Position numbers and translations under genes: made by a program
The notes under the pieces: generated by a model
Seen by the model: the letters and a program-made list of their open reading frames with translations, nothing else
Told to the model about the DNA's origin: nothing
Databases searched by the model: none
Origin: Epiperipatus broadwayi
Taxonomy: Eukaryota; Onychophora; Udeonychophora; Euonychophora; Peripatidae
DNA length: 64,000 bases
Direction: 5' to 3'
NCBI GenBank assembly: GCA_028023455.1
Contig: JAQFVV010000012.1
Location: 12,974,364-13,038,363 of the forward strand
In this document: one piece after another, positions 1 through 13,600 of the stretch
How the letters are laid out: each line of letters begins with the position of its first letter
Position numbering within the stretch: position 1 is the first letter of the stretch

Positions 1-1770
1 ATTGCATATTAGGGAGGAAAGAGTTGGCTATAACGATTTTACTAATACGCTAGGCAGAAGTAAAGTATAATAATAAAGTGGCTCTGTGGATGGAAGAATA
101 GTTTTAGGGTTTTTGTGACAAACAACGGTTTACCCAAGAACCGGTCGTCATGCTGCTAATGGGGAACCTTTATTTGGTTCAGAGGCGGGGGACTTACGTG
201 CTAATCTGGCCCGTAGCTCAGACTTCGCTACTGCACTACCCATAAGAGAAGATGTGCTGGCAACGCCGTGGCTCCATCTTATATATAAAACAGCACAACG
301 AGAAAATATTAATAAATCCCACATCCGCCAAGCCGAAGGATATTATAAATTAAAGATCATATATTAAATGAACACTAGATCATCAGCTTGATCAAAAGAG
401 CCAACTCTTCTGTAGCATGAGAAATACGATATGCTACTGACGGCAATATAGATATCTACAAACTTTACTTTATCTCATTCAATCTCTTTAGTTATCTATA
501 ACTACTAAACTTTTAAAAGGGGGAAAAGTATATTTAATAGGGGACTTACGAATACTTAACTAAAAAAATATACTTATGATTGCACTCCAGGCTAGTTTAA
601 TCTTTAGTAATATAATAATTAAAGGTTGAAAAGCCACATTTTATATTATATTAATTAATTTACTAAATGACAAAAATATGAATTTGGGTTTCGAAACAGC
701 GCAAGAAATGACGCTATATAAATAATAATACGGAGATTTTAAATGATATCTTTTTTAAAAAAACATATTGGTAATTAAGTGCACGCTGTTTCGAAACATA
801 GGCATAATTAACAATAATTAAAAATAAGCAAAAGAAAAGCAAAATATAACTGCAGTGATTAAATTATATAGCAAAATATTAATTAACAAAGAAATTTAGC
901 AAAGTATTTCATTTATAGAAAGAGTTTACAATATTGAATTAATAAAGAAATTTACAAAAGTATTTCATTTTATAGAATTTAAAGATTATTTGAAAAACAA
1001 TTTAGAAAGAAGTTTCGATAATATGGTTAGCTAACCTGATTTTGAAGAAATCATGATTGTTTTGAAATTCACAGAGAGCTCTGCTATTTTAAATAATATT
1101 ATAACAGTTCTCCTATAGCTGAACTGGAGATATTCGAGCTGGAACGAAGGTGAGTTCTTTGGCGGCTTATGGCATGTTCTTATTCAGTTGCGAGACGATT
1201 TAAAATGGTGTTGGAACGAAGGCAAGTTCTTTTAGCGGCTTATGACATCTTTTATTTGGTGTGGTTGTTGCTTCGGCATTTGATGGATTGAACTCGGCGT
1301 TCCATCACGGGAATTGCAGCAATTCTTGCCTGACTTTAGCCAGACATGGTAAAATTAAACAATTTTGACTTCTGATATTAACAGCTATTCAACAGCAAGA
1401 TGGAGTCTATCTTCACGCTTAAAATAAGCCTTATTTATATCCTTCTACTAAACTTTAACACCTTTCTGGAATTTCGTAAACCTCGGGACCAATTGACTTT
1501 TAATTAAAGCAAAATAATATAATTCAATTTCTACAACAACTGATAAAATCTCCGAGGTGTTATATTTAATTTCCTTAAAAAAATGTATCAAAATATATAA
1601 ACTATATAATTTGATTCATTTTCATTAATTAAATTCCTTTTCAGGTGTTATTACTTAGCAGAAGGAATGGTATTCTGATTTAATGAAAAAGTCTTTTGTT
1701 GCAAACAAAAATCAATCAGAAAACAGATTTTACTTTTTTACCCGGGGTGCAGTCACTAATTGATCTCTTG
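1..1770. other. GC-richer block, possible LTR or other TE remnant
   Basis: This stretch is clearly richer in G+C than the AT desert around it and has no convincing reading frame. A TATA-like tract at about 279-291 could serve either strand. A near-tandem repeat lies at 1139-1183 and 1211-1256 (GGAACGAAGG...GCGGCTTATG). A 14-bp perfect inverted repeat lies at 688-701 and 784-797. The base composition resembles the solo-LTR-like insert at 33322-35325, but I found no shared sequence. A long LTR or the end of a DNA element running off the left edge is the likeliest identity. This rests on composition and is uncertain. Confidence 0.3.
688..797. repeat. 110-bp hairpin with 14-bp perfect inverted repeats
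   Basis: GTTTCGAAACAGCG at 688-701 is exactly inverted at 784-797. The spacer is AT-rich and non-coding. It could be a small MITE or an internal hairpin of the surrounding block. No flanking target duplication was identified. Confidence 0.5.
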
Positions 1771-2329
1771 TTTACACAAAATTCTCATTTTTAATTACAA
1801 ATGGATGATTTTTATTTTACTGAAATAAATAACTTTTAACATATTTGTTCTTACAATATTATTTGTTTATTAACAAAAAAAAGCAAATTTAAAGAAAATA
1901 CTTTAGTTTCAATTATATATGTAAAACATTAAATCAGAAAACCGTTAAATATAATTTAAAGAAAATGTTTTACAGTATCTTTATTTAAACTTAAATATAT
2001 ATATCATTCCAATGTTTAACTTATCCATCCACATATGAATATAATAGCGAATATAATTAAGAATTGACTGAAAATTAATAAAACATTTTATAATAAATTA
2101 TGAGCATTTCTCCGCTATAATTGTATCAAACCTGTCTAATTATAGCGTGTTTTCGTATGTAAATGGATGATGCCATTCAAGCGGCCATTGTAGCAAAGTT
2201 TTCCCGCTCGACTTATATATTACATTTAAAATATTTCTACATTTAAGATAGGTTCAAAATTAGTTTAGACGAGTAGGTCATTAGGTTGATGGTGAAACGG
2301 AAAGGGATTGGAGATTTCCGTTTCAATAT

Positions 2330-2782
2330 ATGAGAGGATGCATGGAGCATATAAGGAACATCAAAAATTTGATAGACTATGTTAAAGAGAAGGAAAGTAA
2401 AGAAACAGTAGAATTTGTAAATGAAAGATGGAAATTGGTTATTAAATTAAATAATATTAATAATATAAAATTTTGAAAAGAATGTAGAAGATTGGATATA
2501 ATACCAAAATTTATAAGGATTATTAGTTATAAGAAAATGATAAGAAACAAAATCAAGTTTATAGAAGAATTAGAAAAGAGGATATTAAAAGTATTTATTA
2601 ATAATAGTTATAATATAAAACAAAAGGTATATAGAAATATTTTCAATATTGAATCAATACTATCAAGGAAAATAACTAAGATAGAAGAAATTTTTATTAG
2701 AGAATTATGTAGGTTTAAAAAGATATTAATAAATAAGAATACAGTGAATAGACATAATAAGAAAATAAGAAGATTAAAATAA
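2330..2782 (+). pseudogene. Penelope-like element, N-terminal domain fragment
   Basis: One frame runs from an ATG at 2330 to a stop at 2780-2782, broken only by a TGA at 2475-2477. The product is Lys/Asn-rich and helical. It contains KECRRLDIIPKFIRI, which resembles the conserved 'C...n.iPkglr.k' segment near the start of Penelope-like element (PLE) proteins ahead of the reverse transcriptase. After it come helical segments typical of that region. No RT or GIY-YIG domain follows; the next sequence is a piece of the hammerhead repeat family (2905-3042). I infer a PLE 5' fragment. The family match is by pattern recognition only, so another lysine-rich TE protein cannot be excluded. Confidence 0.45.
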
Positions 2783-2904
2783 AAAAAGGACTAAAGAAAG
2801 ATGAGAAGAAAAGAAATAATTATAAGAATAAAAATTTATAATATGACATGTAATAATAAATTTGTTTCACCAGTTCTTCATAATTAATACAATATGCTTC
2901 AAGG

Positions 2905-3042
2905 AAACTATAATATATAGGGTATATGAGCACAGACTTTCACATGACCCACCACTCTATCTCATAACACTGATACCCTTAAACACATATGTCAAAAAGA
3001 TAAATAATCACCAATATACATATTTCATGCTAAACCAAAGGG
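2905..3042 (-). repeat. Truncated copy of the ~480-bp hammerhead repeat
   Basis: This matches the segment of the 55.7-57.7 kb units that runs from 'gggtatatgagcacagac' to the middle of the ribozyme. The minus strand carries the 3' half of the hammerhead: TTAGCATGAAATATGTATATTGGT. It lacks the CTGATGA half. Similarity stops at the stem II loop (about 3037), and the next bases are unrelated. Confidence 0.7.
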
Positions 3043-3087
3043 ATTAAATATTTGCCATAAGGATGATATTATTATTATAATAGTAAT

Positions 3088-3968
3088 ATGTAAATAAGCA
3101 TTTATTTTTATATAGCGCTGTGTTTACAATTGTATTACATTCAAATATCAGCCTTACAAGCTAATTGTGCATGCGCTTTGCGAGTGTTAAATAACAAATG
3201 AATACTTTCCCTTCCAATACAAGATACAGTATTTATGGAGGAATAAAATGAATCACCTATTGCTACAACTCAAATGCTTATATATGAGCAAATCTGAAGT
3301 ACTGGCAAGGAAAGCATGAGGAAAAACCACTCACTTTAAATTATTATTTACGATGTCTGAATGAATGACGTCGGTGAAATTGTCTTGAATTTACTAAACG
3401 TCACTCTAACTGAAACTTAATCATATGTAAATAAGCATTTATTTTTATACAGCGCTGTGTTTATAATTGTATTACATTCAAATATCAGCCTTTCAAGCTA
3501 ATTGTGCATGCGCTTTGCGAGTGTTAAATAATAAATGAATACTTTCCCTTCCAATACAAGATATAAATTTATGCAGGAATAAAATGAATCACCTATTCCT
3601 ACAACTCAAATGCTTATATATGAGCAAATCTGAAGTACTGGCAAGGAAAGCTTGAGGAAAAACCACTCACTTTAAATTACTATCTACGATGTCTGAATGA
3701 ATGATGTCGGTGAAATTCTTGACAATTTCACCGACGTCATTCATTCTGACATTGTAAATAGTAATTTAAAGTGAGTGGTTTTTCCTCACGCTTTCCTTGC
3801 CAGTACTTCAGATTTGCTCATATATAAGCATTTGAGTTGTAGAAATAGGTGATTCATTTTATTCCTGCATACATTTATATCTTGTATTGGAAGGGAAAGT
3901 ATTCATTTATTATTTAACACTCGCAAAGCATGTGCACAATTAGCTTGAAAGATTGATATTTGAATGTA
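3088..3968. repeat. Three copies of one element: two direct, one inverted (foldback)
   Basis: Copy A (about 3088-3420) and copy B (3424-3718) are direct repeats starting ATGTAAATAAGCATTTATTT and nearly identical through 'gatgtctgaatgaatga'. Copy C (about 3721-3968) is the inverse of copy B and abuts it tail to tail, making a palindrome with ~245-bp arms centred near 3720. No reading frame is present. Features fit a foldback or MITE-like non-autonomous element that inserted next to or into itself. A rearranged relative sits at 54212-54333. Copy C is truncated at a LINE fragment starting about 3969. Confidence 0.8.
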
Positions 3969-4640
3969 ATAATAATAATACAAACAGATGGTACTAAATA
4001 TAAATACTGGCAAACATATAAGTTTATCTATCCAGGCATACAAAACACAGCAGAAACACTATTGTTGATTAATAATAAGCAATTAACTAAAAGATATAAA
4101 CATTGGTCATTAGAACCAAAATATTTTGACTTCCTGATTAAAATAAATCTGGAAGCACTTCCGACATTAAATTTTTTAAAATATAAAAGATACTACCATA
4201 ACATAGATGACATATGTTCCATCTGTCATCATGGAACAGAAACAATAAATCACTTCCTTTTCACTTGTCAAGGACTTGAAAACACTCACAAAATGATCTG
4301 CAATATCACAACATGGGAAAATACAACAATCAAATATTTGCTACAAGCATAGGAAAAAGGTATATTTTCCAGTATTAGGGCTAGTACATTTATCCTATAT
4401 ACCTTCTGGTGCACAAGATGTAATTTTAGTATAAACACAAATACCAGAAGACATAAAAACACAATAAAAAATAAATTAATACAAATCCAACAAACCTTTG
4501 TAGAATTAGATTCTTTGTTATTAATAACTGGGGTCCAAGGAAACAAAAATGATCAATTCAGTTCTAAGAATTCATTATCAATTTAGAAGTCAGCTGGTGA
4601 CCCTAACATCATTTTCTTTGTGTTTTCACATTTAGATTAT
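3969..4640 (+). pseudogene. LINE (Tx1/L1-type) ORF2 3' end fragment
   Basis: The frame 3960-4352 encodes the C-terminal region of a non-LTR retrotransposon ORF2. The segment DFLIKINLEALPTLNFLKYK precedes the Cys/His motif ICSICHHGTETINHFLFTC (C-x2-C...H...C), which lies downstream of the RT in L1/Tx1-type elements. The same arrangement occurs in the fragment at 41748-42282 (minus) and in the full LINE at 36.4-37.0 kb, so all three belong to related elements. Everything upstream of about 3969 is missing, the usual 5' truncation of LINE copies. The 3' limit is estimated; no poly-A tail or target duplication was identified. Confidence 0.7.
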
Positions 4641-7600
4641 TTTTCAAGTTAAGACTGTTACTTTCAATAAAATACTACAATACTGGATTAATATTAAAAA
4701 TTTTCTATACATCCATCAAAATATTTATTTTTATTTTTGTATCTCTAAAAACAATATTTATGAATACTTCAAAACTTCACATAATGAAAAAAACTTTAAA
4801 AAAACACTAATATATTTTCTTATGTAATCTTAGCACTAATTAAGTATCATTTACAAAAAAAAGAAGATATTTAGATTAAAATATTTTAGGAATATCAAGT
4901 AATTATCAGTGAACACAGATATTATTTCATCTATTAAATCCTCTCTCCTCATTTTGTTACTTCTCTCATTGCATTCATCAGAATGAGTTTTGACAAAAGA
5001 ATTATAAAAATTAATAATGAATCACTGATTCCTTTTCAGCTTAATTAGATATTAGATAACATTTTTCTTTCTGCTTCCAAGCAAATCTAAACAATAACTA
5101 ATATTAAAAGAAAAATAACAATCATTCTACAAGATAATGCTCTACATATTTGTAATAGTGTTAGATCTATATAAATCGATTCTCGTCCCAAATTATTGAC
5201 TTTGATTTTCAGAATAAGGATTAAAAAATAATCAACAACTGGAGATAGTAAAAATCAAGTGTCTCTATCAATAAACTAATTAACAAAAAATCAAGATCAG
5301 TAGTCTACTTGTGTTGTGATATAACATTCATTAATATTATTCATTGCTTCTATTATGATTTTTGGAATTGTAGTTACAATCAGAAAAAATACAGTTACAA
5401 TGTAATCTATCAATCTCTATTTTCTCTTATCTATATAGCCAAAATAAAATGAATATAAATCAATTATTCACTAATAACTTTAATTAAAACAATCAATACA
5501 TTTTTATATAAATCTAAAAGTGTAAAGCAAAATAAATAATTATATAAAAAAACTCAGCTGCACATTTGAATATGATTAATAGCTTTGGTATCATAAAAAA
5601 AATATATTTTACATTGTTAAAAAATATATTTCTGTGCAGTACAAATGTGAGCATTTCCTTTATTTCTTTTCTACTGGACGGCACAAATTAATAGTAGTGA
5701 TTTTTAGCTAACATTTGTCACTTCTTTAAATTAGAACAAAAATCAAACAAAATATTTGCGCTGAAGAAGGCTTAGATACTGATTTTCATGAAGATTCAAT
5801 GCATTATCTTCAATAGGTGGACACTCGATCATATTAGAACCTTAAAAAAAAAAAATTAACACAATCAAATAAAAAATAATACAAAATATGTTTATGATTA
5901 TACAATTTGTGATGGTGGCATTTTACCTATAATTATATGTTACATTATTTCCATCAGCTAGTTGAATTGTTAAACATTTTAAGAAAAAAAAAAAACTTTA
6001 TTTATACTTTTCTTAATATATTCAACTGTTAATAATAACAAATATGTTAGTACAAAGCACTCTCTGCTTCAGGTATTGCTGTCCTGACCAGTGACAGCTA
6101 TCATGAAAAGTAGTTCATTGATTAAATAATCTGATTAATTACATTATCATAAATTCATTATTCGTGAATCTAAGATCACCAATTAATTCCCTATGCTAGT
6201 TGTCATTGGTCAGGCTAGCATTACTGAAAAAGAGTGGAAAATAATACCACTAGAATCATTGTATTTGTCAGTGAAATTACTAATGGTTGAATATATTTAA
6301 AAAGTATTTTTAAAAGTTTGATTTTTATCAAAAACATTTGACAATTAACTAGAAGATAGAAATAATTCACATATATCCACATAAAATTAGTGTAATAAAT
6401 TTTTTAAACATTTGATGTAAATATATAAAACATTGAATAGCCAACAAATAGTAATAATGAATATAAAATTCAATAATTAAAAATGAATTCTGTAAATTAT
6501 ATAAGGAACCTGATGATCTGTTAAAGATTGTGATATATTCTAATACTGAGATGCTAAAATAAATGGGGTAAAGGGAGTGGCAAATGATGGCAACCTATTA
6601 CCAACAATGACCATTTGCTTGGTTATATCTACCTGCCCTCCATGACAGAATTTAATATTATTCATTATAAGTTTTAATAATGCAGTTAACATATTGAGGA
6701 ATTACGTCTTTTTTTGACATAAGTCAACTTGAAGTTAAAATTAAAATGCAATTTATATATATATTGCTAAAGATATAATGTCAATAATGAGGAAAATATC
6801 AATATGTATATTGCAATTGTTGTCAACAAAATAAGTTATTATACAGAATTAAAAGGAAGAACATAGCAAAAAAAAAGCCTCCACTACAAAAGCTGCCAAA
6901 CCTAGATTGTCTAAAGATATAAAAAATTTAATGTTTAATTGTAATCCTTAAAAAAAAGTTTATATGAAAAGCAGGCTGATATTTGCAAATATCAAATATA
7001 ACTAGAGTCCAATAGATGTATTAATTGTTCTTTTGTTTGTTTATTTTTCACAAAGGACTGTTTAGTAATGTTTAGAATAAAATCATCTAATTAAAAAAAA
7101 AAATTAATTCAGGACTTTAGAATTAACAACAAATTGGCATCAGGTAATTCATGGATATTTTAATGTAAATATAATATCAAATGCAATTTTTTGATAGATC
7201 TAAGAATATTATATAAATTTAGTGCAAAACAAAAAAATAATATCGTAATGACACTCAATTCAGATTTCATGAAAATTTATTGAAGTATTATGATCTCCTT
7301 ATAAACAATTTCTGCACAGTTATTTATTTCATTAGATTATTTAAAAATAGGTCTTATAGTAAATAAAATTTATCATAAAATTATAAAATGAAAAGATCCA
7401 GGATTAAAAAAAATCATCTGAATATCTCTGGGGTAAGAAGTTTTAATAACTAACAAAGTAATTTTATATAATTATGAATTTTATTTTACTATCAATGCTA
7501 TGTAATGAACTTTTATGTATGTTAGATTCATAAAAAAATAAATGTTTTGCACAATTAATACAAAACTATTCGTTTGTAAAAAATATACTATATAGTAGCT

Positions 7601-10600
7601 ATCTATATATCAGTATATGAAGTATATACATATTTATAGATTGTTAAACCAAAATCTCACAGTGATCAGATCATCATCATAATGTGATGATCTGATTGTG
7701 ATATGTAAACATACTTTGACATATATAGAGTAGCATATTTTTTTGAAGAAAATCTGGTTTTATGTTCACTTACATACACGTACATTCTTAAAATTATATA
7801 ATGTTTTAGTAATTAAAAATATGAAGTGATATTTTATAGATAATTTCCATTGAAAATCGTAAAAATATTTTATGAAGCAAATAAATATTTGGATATATTC
7901 ACCAGTTAAGAAATGGAATAATCTCTCTCTACATAGTGTTTCTTTATTATAATTCAGAAATTAAATCAATTTTGACGGGTTTTTTTTCTTTTGTCATAAT
8001 ATGGCAAAAAAAGATAGAGAGGATTGTAAGCTATTTAATTTTCTTGTTTTACTAGTAATGGCATTTTTAGAACTAAAAATATATATTTGGAAAAAAAATG
8101 CATAAAATATTTTAATTATAATAATATTTTAATGCATATTTGATTGAATTTAACAAAGTTAATAAGTCACTATCAGTAAAAGTAAAAAAAGTTTTGGTTT
8201 TCACCTTCCAGATAAATGAGGCAGATCTACATTTGATCAACAATGTTTGAAAAAAAAAAAAAACAATTTATAATAGATCAGTACTAGCAGAAACTTTAAT
8301 TAAACAGAAATTCATGCAATTAAATTTGATCAACATTCTGCATACAATGTTTTTTTGTGTAAGCACCTGGAAACAACAACAAAAAAACCATTTTGAATTA
8401 TTTTATTGTTGGCAAAAGTGTTATCAAAATGGACAAAGCCACATTCTGAAAGATACTAACATTGATTTACATGATTTTTTTTTATTTTTATGGGCAGCTA
8501 TATTTCTTCGTAATTTATTTGTATATATAAACTAATATTTGACTGACAATATAAAAAAGCCAGAGGGTGTGTACATCAGTTAAAAAAATAAATTGACTAT
8601 GAAATGGTGATAATTAGTGAGCTCTATGTAGCAGTTTCATAAATATAAATGAAAATTAAAATATTTAAATAACAAAAAATGAATATGCATTTAAAATATA
8701 AATACATATATAGATGGAAAAAAATAACACATACAAATGTAAACATGTTATTAGAGGCAGATGGTTATGTATTCAAAGATGACAAGAAGTGCAATTATTC
8801 CCATTGTAACAGTTATTGCACAAATATGACACTAGAAATTTATGATGACTGAATCTTACACCAATCTACACGATTGGAGAAAGAAAGGTAAAAAAGATTG
8901 AGCAATAACATAAAAGATTACTTTTGCAGAACACTACTTCACTAATGATGAACCAAAATAATTCTGTGAAATCAACAGGTATTTTTTTATACCAGAAAAA
9001 TTATTTGGACTTGAATAGAAAATGTCATATTATACAAGGCATCAGACAATATTTATGATCAAGCAATATTGTTGATATATAAATCATATTACTGTTATTA
9101 TTAGATGCTTTCTTGAGTCAATGTTAACTTCATTTTATCGATTCATAAACATTTAACATAGTTTATTGGAATAGTTTATTGGTTACTTTTTCAGGCACAG
9201 TTTGAAAGTTTTTTATGTTGACAAGACTTAGATAAACTGTCATCAGCAGTGAGGTTTAGTACAATAAAAGTTTGTAAAATAAAATAACTAGTAGAATAAA
9301 CATTTTTTTCTCACTAAATTAACATTTATACAACAAATACATAGAGTGAACACTGGAATGGCAGATAACTTTGATGTATAAACATAATTATCATTTCAGT
9401 TTGCTTACCTTTTTCATTCTTTAATAATAAAAATGTTATATATTTTTTTCTTTAAAAGCACTCTCCTATTTGTGTGTACTGTAATAACTTATCATAAAAG
9501 CAGAATTTAAAAGCTGATTATGTTGTCATTAAAAAAGATCTAAATGAAAGCTTCATAAAATTGTGTAAGACTAAGCACTAAACAAGAAATTGTTTGTTGA
9601 AATAGAAAATGTTACAATAAGTATTATAGGTTAACATAGAAATCAAATACATAAGAATTTTGAGAATATTCTTTTTGTTTTATGATTTATTTTCCTTCTT
9701 AATTTGTTCAACTTTACTAATTTTCTTTACCTTTTTTGCATGCATACTAATATTAATCACAAATCAGAAAAATTGATCAGTATTGAAAAAAAAAAAATCA
9801 TGACTAAAAGAGAAAGCTGTAAAATGGTCAGCAATTTAAGTTCTGAATACAGTCCATTTAAGTAAATGATTTATACTATTTAAAAAAATGAGGAATTAAA
9901 AATGCATAAATAACAAAAAGGATTTTCTTCAGTTCTGCATTCTTGGTTAAATATCTAAAAAGTGGATTGTGATTTGAGTGGGTCTTAGATAGTAAAATTC
10001 TATCTTGGGTCATCAAAAAATCCAATCTTTTAACAGCTTTCTATAATTTTCTATAAAACAACTTTTCTTCTGATATCTGGTAAGAAAAAGTGCAGAAAAA
10101 AACAGGAAGCAAATATAAAGGAATAGATTTAAATGAACCAGTAATATTTGAGTATACAAAGTTTAATGTAGCTCTTTTTCTCCAAACAGAGGCATGATAG
10201 TCACTAGTACAATATGCAACTACTAAGAATGTTATTATAAAATACTTCCATTATAATACCAAGTTGCCAGATAGTTTTCAAATATATTATTCTTAAAAAT
10301 TATTATAAATCTAGCCAAAAATAAATGACTACTTAAATAAATTGTTGCAAAAAGTTATAAAAAGGACCTATCTTTTTAGCATAAAATCAAAGAAATGTTT
10401 TCAGCATGGATAAATTTTTTGGATTTTGTATTTAAAAGATAATTGATGAATATATTAAATAAAGTAGGTGAGAAAAGTGAAAACTATTGAAGACCATTTG
10501 CAAAATTTTGTATCTACTATGTGTATCACTTGATAACACTTCAATTGTTTTTTTTTTGAGAACATTTTTGACAAGTAAATTAAAAAATTTCTTGCATTCA

Positions 10601-13600
10601 ATAAAGATAGTACTAACTTCTAATTTATTTTGAAAGTCTTTTTCAATGTAAATTGCTAGCAATTTCTTCCTAGCCAAAGTCAATCTATTCTATAGTTAGT
10701 TGGCTCTTAACTATTAGCAAAATTCTTATTAACATTATTCTCTCAAATAGCTTGTAGAGAACACATACTGATATTGAATAATATTTTGGGATGAATTTAT
10801 TTGATTTTAAGACAGACTTTAATACTAGTTTTTGGAATATTTTCTGAATAGTTTTGTAATAGTTTGCTAAATAGTTTTTCCAGTTACACATTAGGTCTTA
10901 ATTTTTTTAAAAACTCTGGAAATATGTCACCATATTTTAGAGCCTTTCCTAATTGAAGATTAGCTCAAATTTATCAATGTTTTTATTTTATTATAGTGAT
11001 GTCAAAGGGAACATTAAGAAAGAGAAGTTTGTAGTTCTCTTAATAATGCTATCATTCTTCTTATTCTAGAAATCTTGAGTTTACAAGTCTGATATATAAA
11101 AGTGACAAGTACTAACAGTAACAGTAGTAATTAAAACACTTTTCCAATTATCAAACTTATGAAAAAGAGACTAGGGATTGTGATAGTGTAAATTTTTTTT
11201 TTCATGGTCTTTCTTCATGTTTTTTTCTTAACTAATCTAGTGATTCAATAAGTTTACCAGCAGTTATGCATCTTTTGAGAAACAATTACTGGTTATATAG
11301 AATAATGCTGGGTTTGTTCCAATGACTTGAAATAAAATTTTGATATTCTTGAGAGGTGGGACTCTTTGGAAATTGTTAGGAGTTCATTAAACTTATTATA
11401 ATAAGAGGCAAATGAAGAATTCTATTAATATTCTGTTCAAAATAAGCAGTATTTTGACTTCAATTAGCCTGCCTTAAATTCCATTTCGAAAAAATACAAC
11501 CACCAACTACAAAAATGTGAATTTCAATAGTGATTTAGTTCAGATGGTGATAGTAAATATTTTTTTGTGAAACAAAGTATAAATCAGGAATTGTCTCTGT
11601 TCACCAATCTGCCTGAATGGAATCTTCTTTTTTGTTTAGGATCATAAATGAATGTTGTTTAAATTCATCTATTTTGAAAGCTGATAATCTGCTTGATCCT
11701 CATTTGCGTATTCCTAAAAGTTACTATGAGAATTCAAATTTCCTTTGCATACAAAAAAGATTTTATTGAGTCTCTTGTTAAACTATCTATCCTGATTTAA
11801 TCTTATTGGTTCCATGTTAGAAAAACATTTTAGCAAAAACAAGCTTATGTATAGCTTTTCAGTGTGGTATTGTGAAGCTTATCTTTCTTTTCAAAGACTT
11901 TAACTTTATTGAACTTCCAAAGTCAGCAGTGCCATTCTTTTAAAAATTGAATCTATGAAAGAATGTGCATGATATCTTCAATTATTGGATATTATATTAA
12001 ATAAAGATACTGTTGATTCAACCAGATGCCATTAAATTGATGGTGATCCAAAAATAAAATTAAAGTATCTTGTAAATAATTATTTTTTTATCATTCATAA
12101 GTTTCATTTTTGAATTATCAGGTGAATATGATCCCTATTATAAAATTGGAAACTGTTTTCCAAAATGAGCCAATTATTAAAGAAGTGTATATTTTAAATT
12201 ACTATGTATCTTTAAATATATGTATTTATGTTAGGAGGAAAGCTGTTGAATACAATAGGTATTATCAAATTTTAGCTGCCAATACAAGCTTATAAAAGTA
12301 ATGTCACATTATATATGACTTGCTTTTTTGATTATTATAATTTTACCTTTAAGGCTTTGGCTATGCTGAGGCTATTAAAATATGGTAGATCTGAATTTGG
12401 TTCAGTCCCATATAGCTATTTAAATTAGATAGCTGGATTAAAAGATATTTTCATGTCCAAAAATTTCAGAGTTTCTACTTAAATATTACATATGAAATAA
12501 GTGCTGGGTTTTGAGTTAATGTTTTAGATCTAGTGTCTGAATATTCTAGCTCTTCACTGAGGTGAGCCATAAGCTTGAAAACAGTTGGTCTGGAGACAGG
12601 AATGTTCTGGATAAAGATTTTAAATATTTTCTCATACCACACTTATCAATTAAGAGCTTGTTTGAACTATTGATATGCTCTCTATATTACATTTTTGTAA
12701 ATACAAGCTTATAAAAGTAATGTCACATTATATATGACTTGCTTTTTTGATTATTGTTAACAAAAGATGTATATAGAAACTTTAATGTAAAATATTTTAT
12801 TATTAATAACAATAAATAAATAAAATTACACCATGTATTAAAATAGTAGCAACTCTCTTCATATAATAGAACCACCCAATACGAGACATAGCAATCAATG
12901 GTTTCTAGAAGATTTTACATCAAAATCCTTATCTAGTGCCTACTCATCCAACATCCACAGATTAGTTTCTAGCTTGTGACTTTCATTGGTAAGGAGTCTT
13001 GGATCTGAGAGCACTCATCTAGATGTAACCTTCTAGCAGCTATCATTTACTTTTGTAATTAGCTATAAAACTGTGAGCCCAAAAGAAGAACACAATACTC
13101 TTTTCATTTCAAGGTAATTTGCTTGTATAGTCATACAGATTTGAATCCAGTTCAGTATATATATATTTTGGTACTGTTGGTTTTATGATAACCATAAACC
13201 ACCAACATCTTTTGGCTAAAATTGGTATTAACTCATTAAAACATCACATGACCATCATTAAAACATGGCTTCTGAAAGTTTGCATTAGATTACAAAGATC
13301 TAAGTGCAATGCTCTCATATCTAAAGCTCTCACTGATGAAAGCCCAAACTCAAAACTAATCTGGAAAAATTGGATGGGAGGCACTAGATAGGGAATTGAT
13401 GCACAAACATGCTATAGCATTTATTGATTATTTGATACTGTTTCAATAAATAAAAAATAGTAAAAAAAATTTAAATTTATCACAATGCAATACCATGGTT
13501 AAAAACAATAAATGAATACCCCCATATAAACTATGCTTAATAAGGCTGGATCCCTTTTTAAGAATAACTTGATAATAATGAATGTGGATATCTTCTGAAT

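Noticed and set aside
205-275. tRNA-like GCCCGTAGCTCAGACTTCG
   Set aside because: It resembles the start of a tRNA with an A-box, but no B-box (GGTTCGAATCC) or closing acceptor stem follows at the right distance.
8314-8535. 73-codon plus-strand frame
   Set aside because: Composition is that of AT-rich intron; no domain or splice context.
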